Part shown: positions 46,343-56,598 of the stretch, piece by piece
How the letters are laid out: each line of letters starts with the position of its first letter
Position numbering within the stretch: position 1 is the first letter of the stretch
From: Bradyrhizobium liaoningense
GTDB lineage: Bacteria > Pseudomonadota > Alphaproteobacteria > Rhizobiales > Xanthobacteraceae
Length of the DNA stretch: 64,000 nucleotides
Direction: 5' to 3'
Assembly (NCBI RefSeq): GCF_018130785.1
Contig: NZ_JAFCJT010000001.1
Coordinates: 1,116,001 to 1,180,000 of the forward strand
Notes under the pieces: model-generated
What the model was told of the DNA's origin: nothing
Seen by the model: the letters and a program-made list of their open reading frames with translations, nothing else
Databases searched by the model: none
Program-made: the position numbers and the translations under genes

Positions 46343-46473
46343 CGTGTCCCGGACGCGGCGCGGCGCGCAAGCGCTGCACCGCAGAGCCGGGACCCATAGC
46401 GCGGACTCGTCGTAACAGATGGGTCCCGGTTCAGCAGCGCAACATTACATGTTGCGCTGCGCCCGGGACACGG
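46343..46473. repeat. Palindromic intergenic repeat, family A copy 3
   Basis: About 131 bp between the system-2 binding protein and its permease. Ends CGTGTCCCGG / CCCGGGACACGG are inverted, with internal AGAGCCGGGACCCA and TGGGTCCCGGTTCAGCAGCG. It occupies the same operon position as the attenuator hairpin in system 1. Confidence 0.8.
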
Positions 46474-46481
46474 ACCGAACC

Positions 46482-47423
46482 ATGCTGAATTTCCTCGCCC
46501 ACCGAATCGCACAGATCGTGCCGACACTGTTCTTCGTGTCGGTGCTGATCTTCTCGCTCCAGCAGTTGCTGCCGGGCGATCCCGCACTGGTGATGGCCGG
46601 GGAGGAGCGCGATCCCGCCGTGATCGAACAGATCCGCCAGCAGTACAAGCTCAATCAGCCGATCCCCGTGCAGTACGTCTATTGGCTCAAAGGCGTTGTC
46701 TCAGGCAATTTCGGCGAGTCGCTGCGCAACAAGATGCCGGTGCGCGAGCTGATCGCACAGAAACTGCCGGTGACGCTCCAGCTCGGCTCGATGGCGATCC
46801 TGATCGCGTTCCTCATCGGCATTCCCGCCGGCATCGTTTCCGCGGTGAAGAAGGGCACGGTTTGGGACTATGGTGCCAATCTGTTCGCGCTGTGGGGCAT
46901 CTCGACGCCAAATTTCTGGCTCGGAATCCTCATGATCTTCCTGTTCTCGATTCACCTGGGCTGGCTGCCGGCCTCAGGCTATGTGCCGCTCACCGAGGAC
47001 TGGCGCGCGAGCCTGGCTGCCACCATCATGCCGGCCTTCGTGCTCGGCAACGCAATTTCGGCGATCCTGATGCGACACACACGTAGCGCCATGCTCCAGG
47101 TTCTGGAGAGCGACTATGTCCGCACCGCGCGCGCGAAAGGTCTCTCCGAGCGCTCGGTGATCCTCAAGCATGCGATGCGCAACGCGCTGACGCCGATCAT
47201 TACGCTCGGTGCGCTCGAGCTCGGCACGCTGTTGTCGGGCGCGGTTCTGACCGAGCAGATCTTTTCCATTCCCGGCTTCGGCAAGCTGATCGTGGATGCC
47301 GTCTTCAACCGTGACTATGCGGTGGTGCAGGGCGTGGTGCTGGTGACGGCCACGGTCTACATCACGCTGAATCTCGTTGCCGACGTCGCCTATGTCCTCG
47401 TCAATCCGCGGCTGCGAGGTTAG
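46482..47423 (+). CDS. Peptide ABC transporter permease DppB-like (system 2)
   Basis: 313-residue permease beginning MLNFLAHRIAQIVPTLFFVS with six or so transmembrane segments, the family motif LPGDPALVMAGEE and EAA loop DYVRTARAKGLSE. ATG 46482 lies just past repeat copy 3; the upstream in-frame extension is repeat-derived and rejected. It pairs with the next permease, which starts 3 bases after its stop. Confidence 0.94.
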   Translation: MLNFLAHRIAQIVPTLFFVSVLIFSLQQLLPGDPALVMAGEERDPAVIEQIRQQYKLNQPIPVQYVYWLKGVVSGNFGESLRNKMPVRELIAQKLPVTLQLGSMAILIAFLIGIPAGIVSAVKKGTVWDYGANLFALWGISTPNFWLGILMIFLFSIHLGWLPASGYVPLTEDWRASLAATIMPAFVLGNAISAILMRHTRSAMLQVLESDYVRTARAKGLSERSVILKHAMRNALTPIITLGALELGTLLSGAVLTEQIFSIPGFGKLIVDAVFNRDYAVVQGVVLVTATVYITLNLVADVAYVLVNPRLRG

Positions 47424-47426
47424 ACG

Positions 47427-48314
47427 ATGACCGACGCCGCACTGCCAGCCAGTCCCGCCACGCAGGCCTACGAGCTGGACAGCCCGGCCCGCCGTGCGCG
47501 GCGGCGCCTGTTCAAGCGCAAGGCTGCGGTCTTCGGGCTTATCGTGATCACGGCTTTCATCCTGCTTGCGGCCCTTGCGCCGCTGGTCGTGCCCTATGAT
47601 CCCATTGCAACGAGCTGGAGCCTGGTGCGCAAGCCGCCCACCGCCGCCCACTGGTTCGGCACCGACGATCTCGGCCGCGACATCCTGAGCCGCATCATCT
47701 ACGGCGCGCGAGCCTCGCTGATGGCGGGTCTGATCTCGGTCGCGATTGCGCTCGGGATCGGTGTCCCTCTCGGTCTCCTCGCCGGTTATCGCGGCGGATT
47801 TGTCGACGCGCTGATCAGCCGGATCACCGATGCAATGTTGGCCTGCCCGTTCCTGATCCTGGCGATTGCGCTGGCCGCCTTCCTCGGTCCCAGCCTCGGC
47901 AACGCCATGATCGCGATCGGCATCTCGGCCACGCCGATCTTCATCCGCCTGACGCGCGGGCAGGTGTTGAGCGTCAAGGCCGAAGACTATGTCGAGGCGG
48001 CGCGCGCGCTCGGCAATCCGCCGTGGCGGATAGCCTTCTCGCACATCCTGCCGAACATCCTGCCGGCACTGCTGGTGCAGGCGACACTGTCGATCGCCGC
48101 CGCCATCATTGCCGAAGCGGCGCTATCGTTCCTCGGCCTCGGCCAGCAGCCGCCCGCCCCGTCCTGGGGCAGCATGCTCAACGCGGCGCAGCGCTTCCTG
48201 ACGCAGGCGCCGTGGATGGCGATCTGGCCGGGTCTTGCGATCTTCCTGGTGGTGCTGTCGCTGAACCTGCTCGGCGACGGCCTGCGCGACGCGCTCGACC
48301 CGCGCCAGCGCTAG
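47427..48314 (+). CDS. Peptide ABC transporter permease DppC-like (system 2)
   Basis: 295-residue DppC-type permease with the FGTDDLGRDILSRIIYGARAS motif (GTDxxGRD) and EAA loop DYVEAARALGNPPW. It completes system 2 and ends the 14-kb plus-strand run that starts at 34272. The 3' end overlaps the convergent CnbZ-like gene by 4 bases. Confidence 0.94.
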   Translation: MTDAALPASPATQAYELDSPARRARRRLFKRKAAVFGLIVITAFILLAALAPLVVPYDPIATSWSLVRKPPTAAHWFGTDDLGRDILSRIIYGARASLMAGLISVAIALGIGVPLGLLAGYRGGFVDALISRITDAMLACPFLILAIALAAFLGPSLGNAMIAIGISATPIFIRLTRGQVLSVKAEDYVEAARALGNPPWRIAFSHILPNILPALLVQATLSIAAAIIAEAALSFLGLGQQPPAPSWGSMLNAAQRFLTQAPWMAIWPGLAIFLVVLSLNLLGDGLRDALDPRQR

Positions 48315-49057
48315 ATCACGCTCTCCCGCATCACGCGGCGGCAATCCATCTCGTATTCGAGATCGACCACCGGCGGCCGGGCAAAATGCCAGGTCAGGCC
48401 GGAGCGCAGCGCGCCGCGACGGACCAACTCGTCGACCAGCGCGTGGTGGAAGTCGTGCACGGAATAGGCCTGCACGCCGGTCGTGTCCTTCCAGCCGAAG
48501 CCGAACGCCGTCATCCGGTTCTCCATCTGCGACGTCGTGGTGAACCGCACCTTCTCGCGAAGGCCCTCCGGACTGAGGTCGCGGTAGCGCACGGTGCGCT
48601 CGACATAGGTCCCGCTGCCCTCGCGCGCCTCGGCGCCGCCCGCGATCACGAAGCTCGGCGTCTTCGATGTGGTCGGACGCGTGAAGGAGAAGGCATAGAA
48701 CGACGGCTCGGATGGCGGATCGATCTCCGGACAGACATTGCTGCGCGCCACCGGATTGGTGGTGCCGTCGAAGATACCCCATTCGGACAGCGTCTTCACA
48801 TAATGCAGGTTGAATGCGCGAAAACCTTCTTCGCTGAAGGCCGCCGGTGAGCGCAGCTCGCAGGCGCAGAACGCCGTCAGCGGCCGGCCTGCTTCCCGGA
48901 TATACTTCGCCGCAAGCACAAATCCCTCGGCCAGCGGCACCAGGCGATCGAACCGAACGCGCTCGATCTCATAACCGTCATCCGCAGCCGCGCCGGCCGA
49001 ATACTGAAACACGGACGGAATGAAACGGTAATTGCCGGCAGAGAAGTCACGTGTCAT
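48311..49057 (-). CDS. CnbZ-like 2-aminomuconate deaminase family protein
   Basis: 248 residues. I recognise the opening TRDFSAGNYRFIPSVFQYSAG and the central ELRSPAAFSEEGFRAFN and ARSNVCPEIDPPSEPSF as resembling the 2-amino-5-chloromuconate deaminase CnbZ family, a RidA-like fold whose characterised member removes the enamine amino group in chloronitrobenzene catabolism. No other aminomuconate pathway gene is nearby, so here a generic enamine/imine deaminase role may be more likely. The start ATG at 49057 is clear. The family call is from memory of the sequence pattern. Confidence 0.55.
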   Translation of the reverse strand: MTRDFSAGNYRFIPSVFQYSAGAAADDGYEIERVRFDRLVPLAEGFVLAAKYIREAGRPLTAFCACELRSPAAFSEEGFRAFNLHYVKTLSEWGIFDGTTNPVARSNVCPEIDPPSEPSFYAFSFTRPTTSKTPSFVIAGGAEAREGSGTYVERTVRYRDLSPEGLREKVRFTTTSQMENRMTAFGFGWKDTTGVQAYSVHDFHHALVDELVRRGALRSGLTWHFARPPVVDLEYEMDCRRVMRESVI

Positions 49058-49066
49058 CTCGAACTC

Positions 49067-50317
49067 CTATTCCAGTTTCATGCGGATACCCTTGGCGCCA
49101 TTGAGCAGGCGCTTCAGGTGAAAACCGGCCAAAGAATCGTCGGCGTGCATCCCGACCAGCGCGGCAAAGGCGGGCATGGCCGCGACGTCGCCGGCCTCCA
49201 TCTTGGCAAAAGCCTCGGAATATTGCGCCGTCGTTGGCGCTTCGAATTTGTCCTGCGGCAACGGTTCGAACGCGCGCAGCGGTTCGCTGCGTCCGCGCAG
49301 CATCAGCTCACCCACGGGACGCCCCTGGAAATTCTCAGCCGCCTTGGCGACGCTGGCGCTGACGCAAATGCGCGTTCCCAGGTGCTTGTTGGCGGCTTCG
49401 AGCCGCGCCGCGATGTTGATGGAATCCCCGTAGGCCGTGTAGTCGAAGAAACGGTTGCCGCCGAAATTGCCGACCAGCGCGGGCCCGGCGTGAATGCCGA
49501 TGCGGGTTGTGCCGAAGTTCACGCCCTTGGCGCTCTGCCGCGCGCAGAAATCCTGCGCCCAGGCATCGAGGTCATGAGCGCAAGCGACCGCACGCGTCGC
49601 ATAATCGGGCTGATCGCCGGGCGCGTTGAAGAGCACCTGGATCGCATCGCCGATGATTTTTGCGACCGTCCCCTCATGCGCGAAGACGACTTCCGTCATC
49701 CCACCCACATATTCGTTGAGGAGCGCACCCAGCATCTCGGGCGGGGCGGTTTCGACCAGCGAGGTGAAGCCGGTGATGTCGGTGAAGATGGTCGCGATAT
49801 CGCGCCACTGCACCTGGATCCCCTCGCCCTCGCCGCCTGCCGCCAGGCGCCTGGCGAGCTCGGGCGAGAAATGACGCGACAGCGCGGCGTGGGCCCGCTC
49901 GGCCTCGATCTGACGCCGCCGCACCTCGCGCAGCATCTCGATATGGCGAATGGTCTTCTCGATCGTGGCTTCCAGGTCGGCGAAGTCGATCGGTTTGGTG
50001 AGGAAGTCGAACGCGCCGCGGTTCATGGCGGTGCGGATGTTGCTCATGTCGCCGTAGGCCGAGACGATGATGGTCGACTTCTTGTCCTCGGCCTCCTGGA
50101 GCTTCGCCAACAGCGACAGCCCGTCCATGCGCGGCATGTTGATGTCGGAGACCACCATATCGACGTGCGGATTCTGCTCAAGCGACTGGAGCGCCTCGAC
50201 GCCGTCGCGCGCGAATATGATGTCGACGAGCCCGTCACGAATCTTCCTGCGGAATTTTTGCAGGATCAGCGCCTCGAGGTCCGGCTCGTCGTCGACGAAG
50301 AGGATGGTCGAAGTCAT
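49067..50317 (-). CDS. Response regulator with class III adenylate/guanylate cyclase output
   Basis: 416 residues. The receiver domain at 1-about 125 has the acidic pocket DDE at 9-11, phospho-acceptor Asp58 ([12 protein letters not shown]) and Lys in LTKPIDF. A short coiled coil follows, then a class III cyclase domain from about 185 to 370 with metal Asp in [11 protein letters not shown], and [15 protein letters not shown]. It would make cAMP (or cGMP) in response to phosphorylation by the linked kinase. The 4-base overlap with the upstream receiver gene indicates coupled translation. Confidence 0.93.
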   Translation of the reverse strand: MTSTILFVDDEPDLEALILQKFRRKIRDGLVDIIFARDGVEALQSLEQNPHVDMVVSDINMPRMDGLSLLAKLQEAEDKKSTIIVSAYGDMSNIRTAMNRGAFDFLTKPIDFADLEATIEKTIRHIEMLREVRRRQIEAERAHAALSRHFSPELARRLAAGGEGEGIQVQWRDIATIFTDITGFTSLVETAPPEMLGALLNEYVGGMTEVVFAHEGTVAKIIGDAIQVLFNAPGDQPDYATRAVACAHDLDAWAQDFCARQSAKGVNFGTTRIGIHAGPALVGNFGGNRFFDYTAYGDSINIAARLEAANKHLGTRICVSASVAKAAENFQGRPVGELMLRGRSEPLRAFEPLPQDKFEAPTTAQYSEAFAKMEAGDVAAMPAFAALVGMHADDSLAGFHLKRLLNGAKGIRMKLE

Positions 50318-50703
50318 GCGGCTTGCTCGAGCCTCGTGTCGATCTCTTGCCGCAGCAGCGCAAAATCGATCGGCTTGGTGAGGAGCCCGATGGCGCCACG
50401 CTCGATCGCCTTCCGGCGCGTCTCGGCGTCGCCATAGGCCGTGATCATGATGACGGGAACGTCCGGATGCTCGGCGCGCACCTTGGGCAGCATATCGAGT
50501 CCGCTCATGCCTGGCATGTTGATGTCAGACAGGATCAGGATCAACGAGGGGTCGCGCACCTCGGAGGCGAGCTTGAGCGCATCGGACGCGGACGGCGCAA
50601 ATTCCATCTGGAAGCGTCCGGCACGCAGGTCACGCCGGAACTGCTGCCGGAACAGCGCCTCGACATCGGGCTCGTCATCGACGACCAGGATGTAAACGTT
50701 CAA
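50314..50703 (-). CDS. Single-domain response regulator
   Basis: 129-residue stand-alone receiver (CheY-like): acidic residues Asp9, Asp10 and Glu11, phospho-acceptor Asp60 in [15 protein letters not shown], Thr/Ala and [10 protein letters not shown] with the conserved Lys. It starts with TTG at 50703, overlapping the kinase TGA, with GGAGG six bases upstream, so the rare start is well supported. Without an output domain it may act as a phosphate sink or shuttle between the kinase and the cyclase-linked receiver. Confidence 0.92.
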   Translation of the reverse strand: MNVYILVVDDEPDVEALFRQQFRRDLRAGRFQMEFAPSASDALKLASEVRDPSLILILSDINMPGMSGLDMLPKVRAEHPDVPVIMITAYGDAETRRKAIERGAIGLLTKPIDFALLRQEIDTRLEQAA

Positions 50704-53282
50704 ATCTTGCCTCCGGGAGTGCCGCCTGCCGCCATCATGCGCGGCAGCGTGATGATGAATTCGGTGAATACACCTTGTGTGGTGTTCACGTCGATCGTGC
50801 CGCCGTGCTGCTTCACGACGATGTCGTGGCTCATGGACAGGCCGAGCCCGGTGCCCTCTCCGGCCGGCTTGGTCGTGAAGAAGGGATTGAACATCTTCTC
50901 CTTCACCTCCGGCGGAATCCCGGTGCCGTTGTCGCGGATCCGGACCTCGACCTTGTCGCCGAGATTTTTCGTTGTCGCGCGCAGGGTGGGCTCGAAGGCG
51001 TCTGCGGCGCTCTCCTTGCGCTTGGCTGCGGCATAGAAGCCGTTCGAGATCAGATTGAGCAAGACACGCGTGATCTCCTGCGGATAGATGTCGACCATGC
51101 CGGCGGCGGGATCGAAATCGCGGTCGAGCGTGACGTTGAAGCCGGGCCTTTCGGCACGCGCGCCGTGATAGGCCAGATTGAGGCTCTCCTCCACGACCAA
51201 ATTGATATCGCTGGGGCGATGCTCGCCGGAGCCCTCGCGCGAATGCAGCAGCATGTTCCTGACAATGGAATCGGCGCGCTTGCCGTGCTGCACCACTTTT
51301 TCCAGATTGCTCTTGAGCATTCCGGTCAGCTCGTCGACCTCTTCCTTCGTCTTGCCGTCGAGTGCAGCTGACTGCAGCGTCTCGTTGAGCTCGTCGATCA
51401 GCTCCGTCGACACCGAGGAGAAATTGTTGACGAAGTTGAGCGGGTTCTTGATCTCATGCGCGATACCCGCCGTGAGCTGGCCGAGCGAAGCGAGCTTCTC
51501 GGTCTGGATCAGACGGTCCTGCGCGGCACGCAGATCATCGAGCGACCGCGACAACTCTCTGGTGCGCTCCTGAACTTCGTCGAACAACCGGACGTTCTCA
51601 ATCGCAATAAGGGCCTGATCTGCAAAAGTCGTGGCGAGCTCGATCTGCTTCTCGCTGAACGGACGCACGATATGTCGCGTCAAGACAAACACTCCGATGG
51701 GCGCCCCCTCTCGAAGCAGAGGCACACCCAGCATCGTACGAACGTTAGAGCGTCTTCGCGCGGACGAAGGCGCATATTCGGGATCCGCCTGCACGTCCGG
51801 AACATGCACTGTCGTGCATTCAAGCAAGGTGCGTCCGACGACACTTCCCCGTTCAGGCACGGAGGCAAATGTCCGAAGCTTCTTCTCCTGCTCGGCATCA
51901 AGACCGCAGCTTGCGGCCAGATAAAAGACGCCGTCGCGAGGCCGGAAGATCGTTCCTTCGTCCGCATCACACAAACGGGCTGCCGATCCGACCAGCGTGT
52001 CAAGCACGGTTTGCAGATCGAACGCAGAGCGGCTGATGACCTTCAGCACGTCTGCGGTCGCGGTCTGCTGTTGCAACGACTCGCTCAATTCCGCGGTCCG
52101 CTGCTCGACCTTATTCTCGAGGTCCGCATAGGATTCTTGCAAACGCTCGCCCATATGGTTGAACTGGTCCGCGAGCCCCTCGAGCTCATCGCCGGTCTTG
52201 ATCGAGATGCGCTGGGAGAGGTCTCCGCCACCGATCCGTTCAGCGCCGCTGCGCAACGCCTGGATCGGGCCGACCATGCGGCGCGCGAGGAAAATCCCGG
52301 CGAGCACCGCAAAGATCGACGCGGCGAGCAGCACCAGTGCGAGCCGTTCAAACGCGGCATAGAGGGCCGCATAGGCCTCCTCGACCGGCAGCTCGACGAA
52401 CATGGTCCAATGCAGCGGCCCGATCGGGGCCGATGCGGTCAGCACCTTCTGCCCCTGGATGTTGCGTGCTTCTGGAAGCGCCTCGGACAGGGTGCCGTCT
52501 GCGGCCTGCGCAGCGCGCACCTGCGCGAGGCCGGACATGTCGGTGTTGCGCAGGACCAGGCTGATATCGGGATGCGCAATCAGGCGCCCTTCGGGGCCGA
52601 CCACGTAAGCGTGTCCGTGCTCGCCGACCTTGATCTGGGACACGACGTCCCAGATCAGCTTGAGATTGACCTCCGCGATGCTGACGCCGGCATCCTTGCG
52701 CGACCCGGCCTGCGCCAGCGTCATGTAGGGCTCGGACTCCCTGCGGAAATAGACCGGCCCGTAATAGACCTTGTGCGCCACCGCCTCGGTGAATTTCGGA
52801 TCGTCCGACAGGTCGATCCCGCTGTCGATCGCGTCCATGGCGAGCCGGGAGACCCGCAACCGCTCCCTGCCGGTCGCATCGACCTGGGCGAGCTCGGTGA
52901 TCGCGGGCACCTGGCGCAGCAGCCGTAGCGCGTCGAAGCGGCGCTGCTCGATCGAACTCGCCGACCAGGGCAGCTGCGTGGTCCAGCCAAGCTGGCTCTC
53001 GATCTCCTTGACGAACTGGCCGATCTTGGCCGCCGCCGCCTCGGCCTGTTCATGCTGGACCCGGATCAGCGCGGCCTTGTGCTCGCGATAATAGAAGAAG
53101 ACCTCGAACAGGCCGTTGGCCAGCAGCGCAATGGCAACGACGGCCACGAACAGCGCGACATATTTGGTGAACAGCCGGATCCTGATCCCTTGCCCCGCCG
53201 GTTCGCCGGGCACGACGCCGTCCGGAGCCGCGCCGGGCAGCGTCCTGGCTTGTGGGGTGTCAGGATGGAGGGAGATGCTCAT
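50700..53282 (-). CDS. Cache-HAMP-GAF hybrid sensor histidine kinase
   Basis: 860 residues. Transmembrane helix 1 is at about 40-65, followed by a periplasmic dCache-like sensor, helix 2 at about 311-332, HAMP to about 385, coiled coil, a GAF domain (about 425-580), HisKA with phospho-His609 in [15 protein letters not shown], and HATPase ([27 protein letters not shown]). The HNPL-type H-box with a FNNFS continuation belongs to the HPK4 group. ATG 53282 omits upstream codons lacking domain character. It is first in a three-gene phosphorelay-to-cyclase operon. The ligand is unknown. Confidence 0.93.
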   Translation of the reverse strand: MSISLHPDTPQARTLPGAAPDGVVPGEPAGQGIRIRLFTKYVALFVAVVAIALLANGLFEVFFYYREHKAALIRVQHEQAEAAAAKIGQFVKEIESQLGWTTQLPWSASSIEQRRFDALRLLRQVPAITELAQVDATGRERLRVSRLAMDAIDSGIDLSDDPKFTEAVAHKVYYGPVYFRRESEPYMTLAQAGSRKDAGVSIAEVNLKLIWDVVSQIKVGEHGHAYVVGPEGRLIAHPDISLVLRNTDMSGLAQVRAAQAADGTLSEALPEARNIQGQKVLTASAPIGPLHWTMFVELPVEEAYAALYAAFERLALVLLAASIFAVLAGIFLARRMVGPIQALRSGAERIGGGDLSQRISIKTGDELEGLADQFNHMGERLQESYADLENKVEQRTAELSESLQQQTATADVLKVISRSAFDLQTVLDTLVGSAARLCDADEGTIFRPRDGVFYLAASCGLDAEQEKKLRTFASVPERGSVVGRTLLECTTVHVPDVQADPEYAPSSARRRSNVRTMLGVPLLREGAPIGVFVLTRHIVRPFSEKQIELATTFADQALIAIENVRLFDEVQERTRELSRSLDDLRAAQDRLIQTEKLASLGQLTAGIAHEIKNPLNFVNNFSSVSTELIDELNETLQSAALDGKTKEEVDELTGMLKSNLEKVVQHGKRADSIVRNMLLHSREGSGEHRPSDINLVVEESLNLAYHGARAERPGFNVTLDRDFDPAAGMVDIYPQEITRVLLNLISNGFYAAAKRKESAADAFEPTLRATTKNLGDKVEVRIRDNGTGIPPEVKEKMFNPFFTTKPAGEGTGLGLSMSHDIVVKQHGGTIDVNTTQGVFTEFIITLPRMMAAGGTPGGKI

Positions 53283-53383
53283 CCCGGCGAATCTAGCAAG
53301 AAGGCCGGAACTTGTCTCTCGCCAACGCGGAAAGGAGTTCCCCGTAATCCTGACGGCGGCCGCAGGCTGCGGGGCAAGTGAAA

Positions 53384-53412
53384 AGGGCGGCAACGGGTGC
53401 CGCTGCCGCCCT
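53384..53412 (-). terminator. Rho-independent terminator after RND operon
   Basis: In the minus direction AGGGCGGCA-(11-base loop)-TGCCGCCCT makes a 9-bp stem followed by TTTC, starting about 20 bases after the RND pump stop. It separates the efflux operon from the kinase operon downstream on the same strand. Confidence 0.78.
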
Positions 53413-53432
53413 CTGGTTCGCTGACCTGCGGC

Positions 53433-56400
53433 TCAGGTCGGTCGCAGCGCCTTGGAATTGAGGTCGAGATCGTTGACCTCCTTGTTCCGCTCGGAATCGG
53501 CCGCCGCGCGGTGGTCGGTTGCCAGCACGACGTAGACCGCGGGCAGCACGAACAGCGTGAACAGCGTACCGATCGACATGCCGGCGACGACCACGAGACC
53601 GATCGAGAAGCGGCTGGCCGCGCCCGCGCCGGACGCAGTCAGGAGCGGGATCAGGCCGGTCACCATCGCCGCCGTGGTCATCAGGATCGGCCGCAGACGA
53701 ATACGGGCCGACATCTCGATGGCCGAGCGTCGGTCGAGCCGTTCGTTGATCTGGAGCTCGTTGGCGAACTCCACCATCAGGATGCCGTGCTTGGTGATCA
53801 GCCCGACCAGCGTCAGCAGGCCGACCTGGGTATAGATGTTCATAGTCGCCACGCCGAAGAACAACGGGATCAGCGCGCCGACGATCGCCATCGGCACCGA
53901 GATCATGATCACCAGAGGATCACGAAGACTCTCGAACTGCGCCGCCAGCACCAGGAAGATGATGATCAACGCGAAGCCGAAGGTGACCGCGAGTTGATTG
54001 CCCTCCTGCACGTACTGCCGGCTGTCGGCGAGGTAGTCGTGGCTGAAACCCGCGGGCAGCTTCTTGGCTTCGCCTTCGAGGAAGTCGACCGCCGCACCAA
54101 CGGTCACGCCCGGCATCGGCACGGCGGAGAAGGTCGCCGAGTTCAGCTGGTTGTAGTGCGTCAGTGAATTCGGGTCGGTCTTTGTCTCGATCGACACCAC
54201 CGTCGACAGCGGGAGCTGCTGGCCGGTATTGGTCGTCACGTAGTAACCGCCCAGAGATTCCGGCGAGAGCCGCTGGCCACGCGGCACCTGCGGAATCACC
54301 TGGTAGGAACGGCCCTCCAGATTGAAGCGGTTGATGTAGTTGCCGCCGAGCAGCACCGCGAGCGTAGAGCCGAGGTTCTGCATGTTGACGCCGAGGTCCT
54401 GCGCCTTGGTACGATCGATCGTGACCTTCACGTTGGGCTGGTTGTAGGCGAGGTCGCTGTCGGAGACGATGAACATACCGCTCTTGCGGGCGGCATCCTT
54501 CAGCTTCTCCATCTGCTCATAGACCGTCTGGAATCCTGCGGTGGAGTTGATGACCATCTGTATCGGCAGGCCGCCCGGGCCGCCGGGCAGCGGCGGCAGG
54601 TTGAACGCGAAGGCCTGCACGCCCTCGATCTTGGAGAGCTCGGCCTGCACCAGCGGCTTCAGCTGGATCGACGAGCGCTTGCGCTCCTCCCAGGACTTGA
54701 GCAGCATGCCGGCGATACCGCCCTGCGGGCCGTTGATGCCGTTCAGCACGAAGCGCAGATCGGTCTCGGGGAATTTCTGGAATTCCTTGTCGAGTTTCTC
54801 GCCATAGAAGTCGACGTAGTCGATATTGGCGTATTTCGGCGCCTTGGTCACCGCGAACACGATGCCCTGGTCTTCCTCAGGCGCCAGTTCCTTCGACGTA
54901 TGCATGTAGAGGAAGCCGACGAGCCCGAGGATCGTCACCGCGAACAGGCCGGTGATGGCCTTGTAGTCGAGCGAGCGGTCGAGCTTGCGCCCGTACCAGC
55001 GCGTGAGCGCGCCAAACACCTTGTTGACGAGCTTGGCGAAGCGGCCCTCTTCGGTGTTCTTGAGGAGCACCGAGCACATCATCGGTGACAGCGTAAGCGC
55101 GATCACGCCTGACACGATCACCGAGCCCGCAAGCGTGAAGGCGAACTCACGGAACAGCGAGCCGGTGAGACCGCCGAGGAAGCCGATCGGCGCGTACACC
55201 GCGGCGAGCGTGATCGTCATCGACACGACGGGACCGACGATCTCGCGCGCCCCCTGTAGCGCCGCTTGTACCGGTGTCTTGCCCTCCTCCAGATGGCGAT
55301 GGATGTTCTCCACCACGACGATGGCGTCGTCGACCACGAGGCCGATCGCGAGCACCATCGCGAGCAGGGTCAAGAGGTTGAAGCTGAAGCCCAGGGCCAG
55401 CATCAAGGTGCAGACGCCGATCATCGACAAGGGAATCGTGACGACAGGAATGATGACCGAACGGAACGAGGCCAGGAACAGGAAGATCACCACGATCACG
55501 ATGATCACGGCTTCGCCCAGCGTCTTCTCCACCTCGTCGATCGAGGACTGGATGAACTTGGTCGAGTCGTAGGCGACCTTCATCTTCATCGACGGCGGCA
55601 GATTGCGTTCGAGCTCGGGGAACAGCGCGCGCACGCCCTTCACCAGCGTCAGCGGGTTGCCTTGCGGCGTCGCCTGCACACCGATGAAGATCGCGTGCTC
55701 GCCGTTGAAGGCGACGCTCGCATCCGTGCTCTGGGCCGCAAGCTCGACGGTGGCGATGTCCTCCATCCGCACGAAGCCGCCGTCCTTGGCCTTGACGATC
55801 ATCTTCTTGAACTGGTTGACGTCGGTCAGGCCCGTGTTCGTCGAGACGTTCGAGACGATGAGGTAGCCCTTGGTTTGCCCCGCTGCGGACTGGAAGTTGT
55901 TCGCGGTGATCGCAGTCGCAACATCCGCCGGCGACACGTTGCGGCCGGCCATTTTCACCGGATCGAGCCACAGCCGCATCGCAAAGGTCTGGCCACCGAG
56001 AATATCGGCGGAAGCCACGCCATCGACGGTCGACAGCACCGGCTGCACCACGCGCGTCAGATAATCCGAGATCGCCGAGCCCGACAGTTCCTCGGACGAG
56101 AAGCCGAGATACATCACGGCCGTGGTCTGGCCCGTGGTCTTGGTGACGATCGGGTCGTTGGATTCCTTCGGGATCAGGTACTTGACCGAGTTCGTCTTGG
56201 CCAGCACCTCGGTCAGCGCCTGGTTCGGATCGAAGTTCAGCTTGATGTAGACCTGGATCGTCGAGGTGCCGAGCACCGAGGAGGAGGTGATGTAGTCGAC
56301 GCCTTCGGCGGAAGCGACGGCCTGCTCGATCGGCGTGGTGATGAAGCCCTGGATCAGGTCCGCGGACGCGCCGGGATAGACGGTCGTGATGTTGATGACC

Positions 56401-56528
56401 GTGTTCGACAGCTTCGGATACTGCCGGATCGGCAGCACCATCGCCGCGCGCAGGCCGATCAGCAGGATCAGCAGGCTGACGACGACCGACAGGACGGGTC
56501 GCTTGATGAAAATATCGGTAAATGCCAT
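53433..56528 (-). CDS. RND family multidrug efflux permease (AcrB/MexB-like)
   Basis: 1031-residue inner-membrane RND pump with the usual 12-helix, two large periplasmic loop layout. It begins MAFTDIFIKRPVLSVVVSLL. The proton-relay aspartates are in LAIGLVVDDAIVVVENIHRH on TM4. Motifs such as TTVYPGASADLIQGFITTPI are HAE1-type. Expelling hydrophobic drugs needs the MFP encoded upstream and an outer-membrane channel, which is not in this window. The upstream TetR gene probably controls it. Confidence 0.95.
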   Translation of the reverse strand: MAFTDIFIKRPVLSVVVSLLILLIGLRAAMVLPIRQYPKLSNTVINITTVYPGASADLIQGFITTPIEQAVASAEGVDYITSSSVLGTSTIQVYIKLNFDPNQALTEVLAKTNSVKYLIPKESNDPIVTKTTGQTTAVMYLGFSSEELSGSAISDYLTRVVQPVLSTVDGVASADILGGQTFAMRLWLDPVKMAGRNVSPADVATAITANNFQSAAGQTKGYLIVSNVSTNTGLTDVNQFKKMIVKAKDGGFVRMEDIATVELAAQSTDASVAFNGEHAIFIGVQATPQGNPLTLVKGVRALFPELERNLPPSMKMKVAYDSTKFIQSSIDEVEKTLGEAVIIVIVVIFLFLASFRSVIIPVVTIPLSMIGVCTLMLALGFSFNLLTLLAMVLAIGLVVDDAIVVVENIHRHLEEGKTPVQAALQGAREIVGPVVSMTITLAAVYAPIGFLGGLTGSLFREFAFTLAGSVIVSGVIALTLSPMMCSVLLKNTEEGRFAKLVNKVFGALTRWYGRKLDRSLDYKAITGLFAVTILGLVGFLYMHTSKELAPEEDQGIVFAVTKAPKYANIDYVDFYGEKLDKEFQKFPETDLRFVLNGINGPQGGIAGMLLKSWEERKRSSIQLKPLVQAELSKIEGVQAFAFNLPPLPGGPGGLPIQMVINSTAGFQTVYEQMEKLKDAARKSGMFIVSDSDLAYNQPNVKVTIDRTKAQDLGVNMQNLGSTLAVLLGGNYINRFNLEGRSYQVIPQVPRGQRLSPESLGGYYVTTNTGQQLPLSTVVSIETKTDPNSLTHYNQLNSATFSAVPMPGVTVGAAVDFLEGEAKKLPAGFSHDYLADSRQYVQEGNQLAVTFGFALIIIFLVLAAQFESLRDPLVIMISVPMAIVGALIPLFFGVATMNIYTQVGLLTLVGLITKHGILMVEFANELQINERLDRRSAIEMSARIRLRPILMTTAAMVTGLIPLLTASGAGAASRFSIGLVVVAGMSIGTLFTLFVLPAVYVVLATDHRAAADSERNKEVNDLDLNSKALRPT

Positions 56529-56598
56529 CGCGGCGATCTCGATTTCTATGTCTCAAGAAAAGTGATCCGGCCGGGCCGGATCACTTGGATGGTGTTGA

